Source: Hymenobacter plasmatis
GTDB lineage: Bacteria > Bacteroidota > Bacteroidia > Cytophagales > Hymenobacteraceae
Assembly: GCF_020711255.1 (NCBI RefSeq)
Contig: NZ_JAJFAW010000001.1
Location: 124,001-188,000, forward strand
Direction: 5' to 3'
DNA: 64,000 bases
Below, one piece after another: positions 37,614-47,430 of the stretch; the first letter of the stretch is position 1, and each line of letters begins with the position of its first letter. The notes under the pieces were generated by a model. The model did not search any database and was not told where the DNA came from. It saw only the letters and a program-made list of their open reading frames with translations. A program made the translations under genes and the position numbers.

Positions 37614-40223
37614 ATGGACTTTAAAAACTTCACCATCAAGGCGCAGGAGGCCGTGCAGAAGGCCACCGAAATCGCCGGGGGCAACCAGCAGCAGGCCGTG
37701 GAAACGGGCCATTTGCTGAAGGGCCTCTTCCAGAGCGACGAAAGCGTCTTCACGTTTCTGGCCAATAAGCTGGGCGCTAACCTCAACATCCTCACGCCGC
37801 GGCTCGATGCCATCGTGGCCGCTTACCCCAAGGTGAGCGGCGGCTCGCCCTACTTCGCCAACGAGGCCGCCGCCGCCGTGCAGCGCGCCAACACGGTGAT
37901 GAAGGACATGGGCGACGAGTTCGTGTCGGTGGAGCACCTGCTGCTGGGCATCCTCGGCGGCAAGGACGCCGTGGCCACCCTGCTCAAAGACACCGGCTTT
38001 AATGAGAAAGACCTGAAAGCCGCCATTCAGGAGCTGCGCGGCGGCCGCAAGGTCACGAGCCCGAGCGCCGAAGACCAGTACCAGAGCCTGAACCGCTACG
38101 CCCGCAACCTCAACGAGCAGGTGCGCGCCGGCAAGATGGACCCCGTGATTGGCCGCGACGAGGAAATCCGCCGCGTGCTGCAAATCCTCTCGCGCCGCAC
38201 CAAAAACAACCCCGTGCTGCTCGGCGAGCCCGGCGTGGGCAAAACCGCCATCGTGGAGGGCCTGGCCCAGCGCATCGTGGCCGGCGACGTGCCCGAAAAC
38301 CTGCGCGACAAAACCATCATGAGCCTCGACATGGGCCTGCTGGTGGCCGGCGCCAAGTACAAGGGCGAGTTTGAGGAGCGCCTCAAAGCCGTCATCAAAG
38401 AAGTAACCGACTCGGATGGGCAAATTGTGCTCTTCATCGACGAGATGCACACCCTCATCGGGGCCGGTGGCGGGGGCGAGGGCGCCATGGACGCCGCCAA
38501 CCTGCTCAAGCCCGCCCTGGCGCGCGGCGAGCTGCACGCCATCGGGGCCACCACGCTCAAGGAATACCAGAAGTACATCGAGAAAGACAAGGCCCTGGAG
38601 CGCCGCTTCCAGGCCGTGATGGTAGACGAGCCCACCCAGGAAGACGCCATCAGCATCCTGCGCGGCATCAAGGAGAAGTACGAGCTGCACCACGGCGTGC
38701 GCATCACCGACGACGCCGTGATTGCCTGCGTGGAGCTGAGCTCGCGCTATATCACCGACCGCTTCCTGCCCGACAAGGCCATCGACCTCATGGACGAAGC
38801 CGCCGCCAAGCTGCGCATTGAGCTGAACTCCATGCCCGTGGAGCTCGACGAAATCCAGCGCCGCATCATGCAGCTCGAAATTGAGCGCGAAGCCATTCGC
38901 CGCGAAAACAACAAGGACCGTGAAGCCATCCTCAGCAAGGAGCTGGCCGAGCTGAACGACCGCCGCGACAGCCTGAAGGCCCGCTGGGAAAGCGAAAAAG
39001 GCGTGCTTTCTGCCATCCAGGCCCAGAAAGAAGCCATCGAGCGCTTCAAGGTAGAAGCCGAGCAGGCCGAGCGCCAGGGCGACTACGCCCGCGTAGCGGA
39101 GCTGCGCTACGGCAAGATTCAGGAAGCCGAAGCCAAGCTCAAGGAGCTGCAGGAGCAGGCCAACGCCAACAAAGACGGCGGCACCCTGCTGCAGGAAGTA
39201 GTCACGGCCGAAAGCATTGCCGAGGTGGTGGCCAAGTGGACCGGTATTCCGGTGAGCAAGATGCTGCAGTCGGACCGCGAGAAGCTGCTGCACCTGGAAG
39301 AAGAACTGGGCAAGCGCGTGGCCGGCCAGAGCGAGGCCATCGCGGCCATTTCCGATGCCGTGCGCCGCTCCCGCGCCGGCCTGCAGGACCCCAAGCGGCC
39401 CATCGGCTCGTTTATCTTCCTGGGCTCGACGGGCGTGGGCAAAACCGAGCTGGCCAAGGCCCTGGCCGAGTACCTGTTCAACGACGAGAATTCGATGGTC
39501 CGCATCGACATGAGCGAGTTTCAGGAGCGCCACGCCGTGTCGCGCCTCATCGGGGCACCTCCCGGCTACGTGGGCTACGACGAAGGCGGCCAGCTCACCG
39601 AGGCGGTGCGCCGCAAGCCCTACTCGGTGGTGCTGCTCGATGAGATTGAGAAAGCGCACCCCGACGTGTTCAACATCCTGCTGCAAGTGCTCGATGATGG
39701 CCGCCTCACCGACAACAAAGGCCGGGTGGCGAACTTCAAGAACACCATCATCATCATGACCTCCAACACCGGGGCCGACATCATTCAGAAAAACTTCAAA
39801 GAGCTGAATGAGTACAACCACGACGAAGTGGTGGACCGCACCCGCGAGGAAGTCATCGAGCGCCTCAAGCAGCACATGCGCCCCGAGTTCCTGAACCGCA
39901 TCGACGAAATTGTGATGTTCCAGCCCCTCAAGCGCAAGGAAATCCGCAAGATTGTCGACATCCAGTTCAAGCAAATCCAGCACCGCCTGGAAGAAGCTGG
40001 CATCCGGCTGGAAGCCACGCCCGAAGTGCTCGACTACCTGGGCGAGCAGGGCTACGACCCGCAGTTTGGCGCCCGCCCGCTCAAGCGCGTGCTGCAGCGC
40101 GTCATTCTCAACGAGCTGTCGAAGGACATTCTCTCCGGCCGCGTGCACAAAGACGCCGTGGTAGAAGCCGTGCTGGAAGACGGCCAGGTGAAATTCGAGA
40201 ACGTGGAAATGCCCGCGGTGTAA
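37614..40223 (+). CDS. clpB: ATP-dependent chaperone ClpB
   Basis: The 869 residues match the usual ClpB length. Clp N domain at 1-145; NBD1 with Walker [10 protein letters not shown] near 204; coiled-coil M domain at about 405-525 ([17 protein letters not shown]); NBD2 with Walker [10 protein letters not shown] near 605, and the ClpB pore loop [15 protein letters not shown]. The IGL/F loop for ClpP is absent, as expected of a disaggregase working with DnaK. Heat-shock regulation is usual in the family; no CIRCE-type repeat was seen upstream. The ATG at 37614 is the only suitable start. Confidence 0.97.
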   Translation: MDFKNFTIKAQEAVQKATEIAGGNQQQAVETGHLLKGLFQSDESVFTFLANKLGANLNILTPRLDAIVAAYPKVSGGSPYFANEAAAAVQRANTVMKDMGDEFVSVEHLLLGILGGKDAVATLLKDTGFNEKDLKAAIQELRGGRKVTSPSAEDQYQSLNRYARNLNEQVRAGKMDPVIGRDEEIRRVLQILSRRTKNNPVLLGEPGVGKTAIVEGLAQRIVAGDVPENLRDKTIMSLDMGLLVAGAKYKGEFEERLKAVIKEVTDSDGQIVLFIDEMHTLIGAGGGGEGAMDAANLLKPALARGELHAIGATTLKEYQKYIEKDKALERRFQAVMVDEPTQEDAISILRGIKEKYELHHGVRITDDAVIACVELSSRYITDRFLPDKAIDLMDEAAAKLRIELNSMPVELDEIQRRIMQLEIEREAIRRENNKDREAILSKELAELNDRRDSLKARWESEKGVLSAIQAQKEAIERFKVEAEQAERQGDYARVAELRYGKIQEAEAKLKELQEQANANKDGGTLLQEVVTAESIAEVVAKWTGIPVSKMLQSDREKLLHLEEELGKRVAGQSEAIAAISDAVRRSRAGLQDPKRPIGSFIFLGSTGVGKTELAKALAEYLFNDENSMVRIDMSEFQERHAVSRLIGAPPGYVGYDEGGQLTEAVRRKPYSVVLLDEIEKAHPDVFNILLQVLDDGRLTDNKGRVANFKNTIIIMTSNTGADIIQKNFKELNEYNHDEVVDRTREEVIERLKQHMRPEFLNRIDEIVMFQPLKRKEIRKIVDIQFKQIQHRLEEAGIRLEATPEVLDYLGEQGYDPQFGARPLKRVLQRVILNELSKDILSGRVHKDAVVEAVLEDGQVKFENVEMPAV

Positions 40224-40244
40224 TTATTGAGCTGAATTAATTAA

Positions 40245-40283
40245 TAAAAAAGCCCCGCTAGCAGTTGCTGGCGGGGCTTTTTT
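40245..40283. terminator. Terminator after clpB
   Basis: AAAAAAGCCCCGC / GCGGGGCTTTTTTT arms with inner AGCA/TGCT pairing form a strong hairpin with a T-run. A TTGAGCT motif lies between the clpB stop and this hairpin. Confidence 0.88.
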
Positions 40284-40323
40284 TGCATGTTAAACACTTC
40301 GTGCAATTGTAAACAAGAGCGTA

Positions 40324-40770
40324 TTACTTGCCTACAAGTGGCATCCAACGCACTGCGTAGCGCGGCAATGGTTGTCCTCTTTCCAGCGCTGCAATAACCT
40401 CTCGTTCACGGCGGCGGCTGAATTGCACCATATTCATTGTGCCGATAACCAGTGCACTGACTCCCCCAATTATAGAGAAACCAGTATTGCGAAAGCTCTC
40501 TCCGCTGAGCGCGTAGCCTGTTCCGCTACCCAGCAAAACGCCTCCGCTCACTGCGCTGATGGTGCCGAATAAACGGCCTCTTTTGAAGAGTTTATGTATC
40601 GTCTGTCGCATGCTATCTGATAAGGAAGCAGTAGTGGCAGCCCGCACACGCGGAGAATCAGTAGGAGAGGGCTGCCCTACCTGCTCTGCTGCAGCAGGCA
40701 AGGCTACTTGAGCAAAACTGGCGTTGCCGGCAGCTAGTAACAGTAAGACGAGCAGAGTAATAATTCTCAT
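40324..40770 (-). CDS. Small secreted/membrane protein, paralogue A of a local family
   Basis: The 148-residue product has signal peptide MRIITLLVLLLLAAGNASFA, a polar linker, then SDSMRQTIHKLFKRGRL, two hydrophobic helices (about 70-88 and 97-112) and the tail RRREREVIAALERGQPLPRY. The same order, including the closing R(F)S-x3-E-x7-G-x2-LP pattern, recurs in the genes at 41026 and 43260. No known family was recognised. It is probably an inner-membrane protein with both termini outside the membrane. Confidence 0.7.
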   Translation of the reverse strand: MRIITLLVLLLLAAGNASFAQVALPAAAEQVGQPSPTDSPRVRAATTASLSDSMRQTIHKLFKRGRLFGTISAVSGGVLLGSGTGYALSGESFRNTGFSIIGGVSALVIGTMNMVQFSRRREREVIAALERGQPLPRYAVRWMPLVGK

Positions 40771-41025
40771 GAGAAGGACGCTAATTAAGTGTGGTTAAAA
40801 TACGGTCAGTAAAATTGAATAACGGGGATAATGAATGGTTTATTATAGCATTAGTTGAGCTGTATTCAAACTTGCGTCAGTTTAGCGCAGCGGGTACGCG
40901 AACTTGTTGTGACCGCTGCTGCATGAACCGCGGCCGTGGGGTGTGCCGAGTGGAAGGCGTAACCTTTTAGACGTATGAAAAGCTCCATTGGCTGTTGCTA
41001 GCAGCCTTTTTGTTAGTTGCAGTAT

Positions 41026-41499
41026 CTATTTAGCAAAATAGTGCTTGCGTAATCGACTGGTGATATTCGCTGGCAATGCACCGCCTTGGTTATACGCGTC
41101 TATCACCGTTCTTTCTTGCTGCTCCGAAAAGCGCCTGCGTTTCCCTGAGGCTAATAACGCGGGCCCACCGCCGATGATAGCCGCTCCCAGAATAGTAGGA
41201 GCGGTGTAATCCTTTTCTGAGCGTCCCCAGTTCTGAAGCCCGACGGCAAGGAATACAAACGCGGCGGCAGCAGATAGCCCCACAATAGTTACCTCATCGG
41301 CTTCTCTGCGCATTGCTCTAAACAGGAAGTGGACGGCGGCTACCGTGTCGGCATGAGTAGTGCTGGCTCCTGTAATATTACCAGCTGGAGTTACAGCGGA
41401 TTTTTCAGCTTTTGCTGCAACTGAAACAAGTGCATTCTGCGCGCACACCGGCAATGATAACCAGCCGATAAGGGACAAGAACAGTAGAATATGTTTCAT
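41026..41499 (-). CDS. Small secreted/membrane protein, paralogue B
   Basis: The 157-residue product starts at ATG 41499 (MKHILLFLSLIGWLSLPVCA), a signal peptide. A Thr/Ala linker, two hydrophobic helices (about 80-98 and 109-125) and the tail RRRFSEQQERTVIDAYNQGG with ALPANITSRL follow, the same plan as paralogues A and C. Function unknown. It lies between paralogue A and the divergent DUF4386 gene. Confidence 0.7.
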   Translation of the reverse strand: MKHILLFLSLIGWLSLPVCAQNALVSVAAKAEKSAVTPAGNITGASTTHADTVAAVHFLFRAMRREADEVTIVGLSAAAAFVFLAVGLQNWGRSEKDYTAPTILGAAIIGGGPALLASGKRRRFSEQQERTVIDAYNQGGALPANITSRLRKHYFAK

Positions 41500-41603
41500 A
41501 GAGAAAGGAGGTAGAGATGCAAAGAAACACATTATGATAAGCGCATTTATAAGACTAGCTTAGCTGCGTATAAATGCGAAGCTTCAACCAAACCCAATTT
41601 GCC

Positions 41604-42359
41604 ATGCAGCCCACTGATTTGCTTAACCAAGAGGGGAATAGTGTTGAAGTTTTGTCACGTTCAGCTTTTGTAACTGGACGGAAAGTGGGCATCCTGCTAT
41701 TGCTGCAGTTAGCTGCGGCGCTCACGCTGCCTTTTATCTTGGCGCATGCCATAACTGTGGGCTCTCCCGCTTTTCTTACTGCGGTGGCAAAGGAATCATT
41801 CCAAGTTCGCACGGCGGTGCTGCTCTCGTTCGTGGGTTCTGCGCTCACCGTTTATTTGGGTATCACGGCATTTCCGGTATTCCGGCGCTACAGTAAATCA
41901 GCGGCGCTATTGTTCCTGGTAGTATGTGCGGTCAGCTGCACCTTGGATGTCGTGCAGGCCGGCACCATTATGTCGATGCTGGCAATCAGCAATAGGTTCG
42001 TTGAAGCGGGTGCTGCTGCTGATTCTGAGCTGTATCAGGTGGTAGCTGCAGCCGTCGCTTCCGCCAGACGCTCGGCGCATGCCACGCAGCTGCTGGCCAT
42101 TGGCGCCTGGATGTTTGTTTTCTATGTTTCACTGCTACGCTTCCAGCTGGTTCCGCGGGTGTTAGCGGTGGCAGGAGTCATTGGAGTCGCCCTTCAATTC
42201 ACTGGTGTAACCTTGATGATGTTCCTGGGCTATCCATCCATCGGACAGATGGCCATGCCGCTGCTCCCCATTCAAATAGCAGTCGCAGTATGGCTGATTG
42301 CTAAGGGCTTTCGTGTACACCCCGCCGCGCCAAATCGGCGCGAGTTTAGCGCAGCGTAA
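41604..42359 (+). CDS. DUF4386 membrane protein
   Basis: The 251-residue product starts at ATG 41604 (MQPTDLLNQEGNSVEVLSRS). Six or so hydrophobic helices are visible, beginning GILLLLQLAAALTLPFILAH, with internal features of DUF4386: a polar AFPVFRRYSKS between helices 2 and 3 and ARRSAHATQLLAIGAWMFVF. Function of the family is unknown. The upstream ATG-less extension is ignored because the helix pattern starts after this ATG. Confidence 0.8.
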   Translation: MQPTDLLNQEGNSVEVLSRSAFVTGRKVGILLLLQLAAALTLPFILAHAITVGSPAFLTAVAKESFQVRTAVLLSFVGSALTVYLGITAFPVFRRYSKSAALLFLVVCAVSCTLDVVQAGTIMSMLAISNRFVEAGAAADSELYQVVAAAVASARRSAHATQLLAIGAWMFVFYVSLLRFQLVPRVLAVAGVIGVALQFTGVTLMMFLGYPSIGQMAMPLLPIQIAVAVWLIAKGFRVHPAAPNRREFSAA

Positions 42360-42487
42360 CTCGTGCCACAGTAATTCCTTCCAACTTCCTGCCCACTTGC
42401 CGCGTCAGCCACAGCCGCGGGGTGCATAGCTAGCTCAACAAAAGCGACGGCTGTATCTTGCGTGTCCCCAGTCCCGTAGCCTGCTTT

Positions 42488-42805
42488 ATGGAACCCGTCC
42501 GCACCAAAGCCGAAGTTATCGAGCGCCTGCAGGCGCAGCGTGAGCAGCTGCGGGCCCTGGGCGTGGCGCAGTTGGGCTTGTTCGGTTCGTTCGTGCGCGA
42601 CGAGGCCGGGCCGGAAAGCGACGTGGACTTGCTGGTGGACTTTCAGGAAGGTCAGAAATCTTTACACACGCTGGTGGCGTTGGGCGACTTCTTAGAAGAC
42701 TTGCTGGGCCGAAAAGTGGAACTGCTGACCCGTCCGGGCCTTTCGCCCTACATCGGGCCTCATATTTTACAGAGCACGGAAAATGTCCTCGCCACCGCCG
42801 CTTGA
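42488..42805 (+). CDS. mntA: MntA-type minimal nucleotidyltransferase (antitoxin)
   Basis: The 105-residue MNT-fold protein has GSFVRDEAGPESDVD, the GSx10DxD motif: G33, S34, D45 and D47, with a further Asp at 51. In HepT-MntA systems this enzyme transfers AMP groups onto the HEPN toxin and neutralises it. The start ATG 42488 is preceded by TAGCTCAAC about 50 bases up. The reading frame overlaps the HEPN gene by 23 bases, so the two are translationally coupled. Confidence 0.88.
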   Translation: MEPVRTKAEVIERLQAQREQLRALGVAQLGLFGSFVRDEAGPESDVDLLVDFQEGQKSLHTLVALGDFLEDLLGRKVELLTRPGLSPYIGPHILQSTENVLATAA

Positions 42806-43148
42806 GCGATTGATGCACATCCGGGATGAGGTGCTATTCTTGCAGCGGTGCCGGTCAACGTACGAGTTGGGAACGATAATTCACGATGAAACGCTGAGCC
42901 GTGCTGCGGTGCGCAGCCTGGAAATCATTGGCGAGGCCACGAAGAATGTACCGATGGCTTGGCGTGATGCCTATCCGCAAGTGCAGTGGAAAGGCATTGC
43001 TGGCATACGTGACCGCATGATTCACCACTATTTTGACATTGACTTTGAAATAGTAGGAGCTGTGCTGGAAAACGACCTCGACATACTTGGCAAAACCGTA
43101 GCACTAATGCTGTCAGAATTGCCCAATAACTCGCTGCATTTCTCTTGA
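42783..43148 (+). CDS. hepT: HepT-type HEPN domain toxin
   Basis: The 121-residue HEPN protein (DUF86 type) has the RNase motif R76-x4-H81-x-Y83, seen as RDRMIHHY; the Tyr is the residue AMPylated by MntA in characterised pairs. A preceding conserved ALSRAAVRSLEIIGEA-like stretch appears here as SRAAVRSLEIIGEATKNVP. It forms a toxin-antitoxin pair with the overlapping mntA. Such pairs act in plasmid or phage-related maintenance and defence. A hairpin terminator lies 52 bases downstream. Confidence 0.9.
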   Translation: MSSPPPLERLMHIRDEVLFLQRCRSTYELGTIIHDETLSRAAVRSLEIIGEATKNVPMAWRDAYPQVQWKGIAGIRDRMIHHYFDIDFEIVGAVLENDLDILGKTVALMLSELPNNSLHFS

Positions 43149-43200
43149 AACTCCCGTTACCTTGGCCGCTGCAGCCACAGTTTCGGAAATTGATAACTCA

Positions 43201-43237
43201 AAAAAGGCCCTGGCTAATCTAGCCAGGGCCTTTTTTG
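43201..43237. terminator. Terminator after hepT
   Basis: Perfect arms AAAAAAGGCCCTGGCTA and TAGCCAGGGCCTTTTTT with a three-base loop. It serves hepT on the plus strand and the convergent paralogue C gene on the minus strand. Confidence 0.9.
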
Positions 43238-43259
43238 TGTCCTGATTTAAAAACAAATC

Positions 43260-43745
43260 CTAGAAATCCTTTGCATTTAGGCGGCCGGCCATGCTTTTGG
43301 GCAATGCTTTTCCGCTGCGGTAAGCGTTTTCGAGCTCGGTTTGCCTCGCTTCCGAAAAGCGCACCAGCTTCCCGATGCCAACAGCAGCAGGCATGCCCGC
43401 AAATACGCCGAATACCACAGCCAGCCCACCGGCATCGGGGCCCGAAGTAGTAACGTTGGGGCTGGGAGAGACCGGCTCGGCCGTAGCGGCGCGAACGGAG
43501 GCCAGGGTGCCACCTACTGCTACGTAAAGCCAGTTTCTGCCACCTTTCCGCCGCCGCTCAAACATATGCCCGAGGGCCCTCAGTGTGTCCTGACGGCCCG
43601 CTGATAGGGGAGCAACAATCTGAGTTGCTGGTGCAGGAGTTGTAGCAGCAGGCGTTGGCGCAGTTGCAGGTGCCGGGGCAGTCTGAGCCCGCAATGGCAA
43701 ATATGACCCACCGAGTAAGAATAAGAACAGTAGAGATTTTTTCAT
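43260..43745 (-). CDS. Small secreted/membrane protein, paralogue C
   Basis: The 161-residue product starts at ATG 43745 (MKKSLLFLFLLGGSYLPLRA), a signal peptide. A long Ala/Pro/Thr linker follows, then GRQDTLRALGHMFERRRKGG, hydrophobic segments around 85-95 and 117-135, and the tail VRFSEARQTELENAYRSGKA with LPKSMAGRL. It shares the architecture and tail motif of paralogues A and B. The second helix is weaker than in A and B. Function unknown. Confidence 0.7.
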   Translation of the reverse strand: MKKSLLFLFLLGGSYLPLRAQTAPAPATAPTPAATTPAPATQIVAPLSAGRQDTLRALGHMFERRRKGGRNWLYVAVGGTLASVRAATAEPVSPSPNVTTSGPDAGGLAVVFGVFAGMPAAVGIGKLVRFSEARQTELENAYRSGKALPKSMAGRLNAKDF

Positions 43746-43993
43746 GTGGCAGAAAAAATTGAAAACTGGTTTGCGTTTTGGTGTGGCAGCAAGACTAGCA
43801 ACAACCTCAATCTGAGGATTGCAAAAAGCTGGACGGTTTGGAAATTGCCGCAAGATAAGTAGACTCAGTTCTAACTGGCTATTTAAATTATTCCGTGATT
43901 CTATCGGAAGCCGGCTGAGTACTCCCGCGAAACGCGCATTCAATAAAATTCCGACCTTCGCCTTCCGGCCTAGTTGTCAAGAATGCCTTTTTG

Positions 43994-44593
43994 ATGTCTG
44001 TATTTCAAACTTACCTGCAGCTCGGGTTCCTGCACATTTGCACGCCCCGGGCGGCCGACCACCTCACGTTTTTGCTGGCGCTGTGCGCGCCCTACGTCCT
44101 GGCCGACTGGCGCCGGGTGCTGGCGTTAGTCACCAGCTTCACGGTGGGCCACTCGCTCACACTGGCCCTGGCTACGTTGGGCGTGGTAGCGTTCAATCCG
44201 GCCGTGATTGAGGCCCTGATTCCGATTACCATCATGGTTACGGCGTTGCTCAATTTGCGCAGCGCCAACAGCCGGGTGCTCCGGCCGCGGGCGCCGGTGG
44301 TGATAGCCGCTGCGCCCAATGCCCTGGCGCTGGGGTTTGGCCTCATTCACGGCCTGGGGTTTTCTAACTACCTGCGCGCCTTGCTCGGGGCCAACAGTCG
44401 CCCCATCAAGGAGCTGCTGGCCTTCAACGTAGGCGTTGAGCTAGGGCAGGTGCTAATTGTGAGCGTCATTTTGCTGGCAGGGGCGTTGCTGCTGCGGGGG
44501 CTGGGCGTGGCGCGGCGCGACTGGCTGCTCACCACCAGCGGCGCCGCTCTGGGCATTGCCACGGTGCTGCTGCTACAGCAGTTGTGGCCTTGA
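43994..44593 (+). CDS. HupE/UreJ family membrane protein
   Basis: The 199-residue product starts at ATG 43994, one codon after an in-frame TTG. The opening LGFLHICTPRAADHLTFLLA is the His-rich N-terminal signature of HupE/UreJ proteins, and a second His motif GFGLIHGLGFSNYL follows; about six helices are present. HupE/UreJ proteins transport nickel or cobalt. In Bacteroidota this variant often stands before an M1 aminopeptidase gene, as here (139-base gap). No hydrogenase or urease genes are near, so the metal and client are unknown. Confidence 0.88.
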   Translation: MSVFQTYLQLGFLHICTPRAADHLTFLLALCAPYVLADWRRVLALVTSFTVGHSLTLALATLGVVAFNPAVIEALIPITIMVTALLNLRSANSRVLRPRAPVVIAAAPNALALGFGLIHGLGFSNYLRALLGANSRPIKELLAFNVGVELGQVLIVSVILLAGALLLRGLGVARRDWLLTTSGAALGIATVLLLQQLWP

Positions 44594-44732
44594 TGGAGGA
44601 ATTTTTCTTGCCGCTACCTGTTGGGGTGGCAGTTACCCCAATTATTTGCGGGAAGCGCCGCCACCTCTGGTGTATCTTCGTCGACTTTCTCAGCTACGGC
44701 TTCTTTTGCTTTTTTCTCCTTTACATTTTTCT

Positions 44733-47087
44733 ATGCGTCGTTTTCTATTTGCCGGCTTGGTGCTGGCTTTGGCGGGCCATCGGCCGGCTTTAGCTCAGAC
44801 CACCAATTCGGGTACCGACAAATTTGCGCAGCTTGAAACGCTGCTGCCCACGCCCAATACCTACCGCACGGCCAGCGGCGCACCCGGCAAAGACTACTGG
44901 CAGCAGCGCGCCGACTACGACATCAAGGTGTCGCTCGACGACGCCAAGCAGGCCATCACGGGCCGCGAAACCATCACCTACACCAACCTGTCGCCGGATG
45001 TGCTGCCTTACCTGTGGGTGCAGCTCGACCAGAACATTCTGGATAAAAATTCGATAACAAAGGCCACGGAAGTAGGCCAGCTGCAGGATAAAATGTCGTT
45101 CAACGCCCTGGAAGGCATGCTATCGGATTTCGACGGCGGCTTCAAGATTGAGAGCGTGACGGGCAAAGACGGCAAGGCCCTGAAGACAGTGACCAACCAC
45201 ACCATGATGCGCGTGGACCTGCCCTCGCCCTTGCGCCCGGGCCAGTCCTTCGCTTTCAACGTGAAGTGGCACTACAACATCAACGACCAGCTGAAAATCA
45301 ACGAGCGCAGCGGCTACGAGTATTTTCCGGAGGACAAAAACTACCTCTACGAAATCGCGCAGTTCTACCCGCGTATGGCCGTGTACTCCGACAACCAGGG
45401 CTGGCAGCACAAGCAGTTCCTGGGCAATGGCGAGTTCACCCTGCCCTTCGGCGATTACAAGGTGAGCATCACCGCGCCGGCCGACCACATCGTGGGCGCC
45501 ACGGGCACGCTCCAGAATGCCTCGCAGGTGCTTACTGCCACCCAGCAAAAGCGCTTCGAGCAGGCCAAAACGGCCAAGAAGCCGGTGCTCATCGTCAGCC
45601 AGGAGGAAGCCGTGAAGGCCGAAGGCAAACGCGCCACCGGCACTAAAACCTGGAGCTTCGCGGCCAAAAACGTGCGTGACTTCGCTTGGGCCAGCTCGCG
45701 TAAATTCATCTGGGACGCCATGCAAATCAAGCAGGAGGGTAAGCCCGTGATGTGCATGTCGTACTACCCCAAGGAGGGTAACCCGCTCTGGGGCAAGTAC
45801 TCCACCGAAGTGGTGGCCCACACCATTAAGACGTACTCCAAGTTCACGATTCCCTACCAGTACCCGGTGGCTATTTCGGTGCACGGCCCAGTGGGCGGCA
45901 TGGAGTATCCGATGCTTTGCTTCAACGGCGGCCGGCCCGAGAAGGACGGGACGTATTCGGCACAGCGGAAATACGGGATGATTTCGGTGATTATCCACGA
46001 AGTGGGCCACAACTTCTTCCCCATGATTATCAACTCCGATGAGCGGCAGTGGACGTGGATGGACGAGGGCTTGAACACTTTTGTGCAGTACCTCACCGAG
46101 CAGGAGTGGGAGCGCAACTACCCGTCGTCGCGCGGTGAGCCCCGGAATATGGTGAACTACATGCTCACCGACAAGACCCTGCAAACGCCGATTATGACCA
46201 ACTCAGAGTCGGTGCTGCAGTTCGGCAACAACGCCTACGGCAAGCCGGCCACGGCGCTGAACATCCTGCGCGAGACGGTGATGGGCCGCGAGCTGTTCGA
46301 CCACGCCTTCAAGACTTACGCCCAGCGCTGGGCCTACAAGCACCCGACGCCGGCCGACTTCTTCCGCACCATGGAAGACGCCTCGGCCGTGGACCTGGAC
46401 TGGTTCTGGCGCGGCTGGTTCTACACCACCGACCGCACCGACATCGCTCTGGAATCGGTGAAAAGCTACGAGATGAGTACCAAGAACCCGCAGGTGGAAA
46501 ACGCCCGCCTGCAACAGCAGCAAGCCGCCGCCCCGGCCTCCATCTCGGCCCAGCGCAACGCCCAGGACCTCAAGAGCACGCTCGTCGACGAGAAGCCCGA
46601 ACTCAAGGACTTTTACAACAACTTCAACCCCTTGGCCGTGACACCAGCTGACCAGCAGCGCTACACGGCTTACATGGGCACCCTGAGCCCCGAGCAGCAG
46701 CAGCGCCTGGGCCAGGAGCAGCACTTCTACGAACTGAGCTTGCGCAACGTCGGCGGGTTGGTGATGCCCGTGATTGTACAACTCACTTACGCCGACAACT
46801 CGCAGGAAATTCAGACTATTCCCGCGGAAATCTGGCGCAAGAACAACGCGCAGGTGAGCAAGGTGATTGTGACCAAGAAGCCGGTCATCAGCTTCGTGCT
46901 CGACCCCTTCCAGCAGACGGCCGACACAGATTTGAGCAACAACGCCTTCCCCCGCCAGCCCGCTGCCTCCCGCTTCGAGCTCTTCCAGCAGCAGCAGCAG
47001 GCCCAGCCTAACCCCATGCAGCAGGCAGCCCAATCGACCAGCCCCATGCAAAAGCAGGAGCAAAAGCCTACTGGCGGCACCAAATAA
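44733..47087 (+). CDS. M1 family metallopeptidase
   Basis: The 784-residue product starts at ATG 44733 (MRRFLFAGLVLALAGHRPAL), a signal peptide. The zinc motif HEVGHNFF near residue 422, with downstream Glu in WMDEGLNTFVQYL, forms HExxH-x18-E. The exopeptidase motif appears as GGMEYPM in place of GAMEN. Gln-rich low-complexity segments lie near 590 and at the end (about 755-784). Likely periplasmic aminopeptidase. It is followed by a palindromic terminator. Confidence 0.93.
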   Translation: MRRFLFAGLVLALAGHRPALAQTTNSGTDKFAQLETLLPTPNTYRTASGAPGKDYWQQRADYDIKVSLDDAKQAITGRETITYTNLSPDVLPYLWVQLDQNILDKNSITKATEVGQLQDKMSFNALEGMLSDFDGGFKIESVTGKDGKALKTVTNHTMMRVDLPSPLRPGQSFAFNVKWHYNINDQLKINERSGYEYFPEDKNYLYEIAQFYPRMAVYSDNQGWQHKQFLGNGEFTLPFGDYKVSITAPADHIVGATGTLQNASQVLTATQQKRFEQAKTAKKPVLIVSQEEAVKAEGKRATGTKTWSFAAKNVRDFAWASSRKFIWDAMQIKQEGKPVMCMSYYPKEGNPLWGKYSTEVVAHTIKTYSKFTIPYQYPVAISVHGPVGGMEYPMLCFNGGRPEKDGTYSAQRKYGMISVIIHEVGHNFFPMIINSDERQWTWMDEGLNTFVQYLTEQEWERNYPSSRGEPRNMVNYMLTDKTLQTPIMTNSESVLQFGNNAYGKPATALNILRETVMGRELFDHAFKTYAQRWAYKHPTPADFFRTMEDASAVDLDWFWRGWFYTTDRTDIALESVKSYEMSTKNPQVENARLQQQQAAAPASISAQRNAQDLKSTLVDEKPELKDFYNNFNPLAVTPADQQRYTAYMGTLSPEQQQRLGQEQHFYELSLRNVGGLVMPVIVQLTYADNSQEIQTIPAEIWRKNNAQVSKVIVTKKPVISFVLDPFQQTADTDLSNNAFPRQPAASRFELFQQQQQAQPNPMQQAAQSTSPMQKQEQKPTGGTK

Positions 47088-47102
47088 GCAGCCCGATACA
47101 TT

Positions 47103-47155
47103 CTGCACTACACAAAAAAAGCAGCTCAATTGAGCTGCTTTTTTGTGTAGTGCAG
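47103..47155. terminator. Palindromic terminator made of two AGCTCAA motifs
   Basis: A near-perfect 53-base palindrome centred on AGCTCAATTGAGCT, with A-run and T-run in the arms and one unpaired A. It ends the M1 peptidase gene. Confidence 0.88.
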
Positions 47156-47164
47156 TTAGGAATT

Positions 47165-47400
47165 GGCGGCACCTCACCCTGACGGGCACGGCCCCTCTCC
47201 GGCGGAACGGGGACCCACGGTGGCGCACCTGTCATTGCGAGCGCAGCGCGGCAATCCGTCCTCTCACTGCGACCAACGCCGAGTTGTGACAAACTCATTT
47301 GAAGCGAAAAGCCCCGGCACTGCGCAGTGCCGGGGCTTTTCACATTATTGGGCTGGTCGCTGAGAACGGGACGGATTGCCGCGCTGCGCTCGCAATGACA
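47165..47400 (-). repeat. ~240 bp repeat element, copy 2, inverted
   Basis: Reverse complement of the element at 7525-7766: core 47230-47400 with terminal inverted repeats (TGTCATTGCGAGCGCAGCG and complement), a central AAAAGCCCCGGC / GCCGGGGCTTTT hairpin, and the outer GGCACCTCACC...CGGGCACGGCCCCTC block at 47165-47195. Spacer sequences differ between copies, so the copies are old or recombined. It lies between the M1 peptidase and the cytochrome b gene. Confidence 0.8.
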
Positions 47401-47430
47401 GCACCGCGCCGCGGTAGGGGGGAGGCGCCG

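Noticed and set aside
37599..40148. 849-residue minus-strand ORF opposite clpB
   Set aside because: Antisense to a clear clpB gene; its Val/Gly/Ala/Leu/His-rich composition is what GC-rich third positions of the sense gene produce, and no domain is recognisable.
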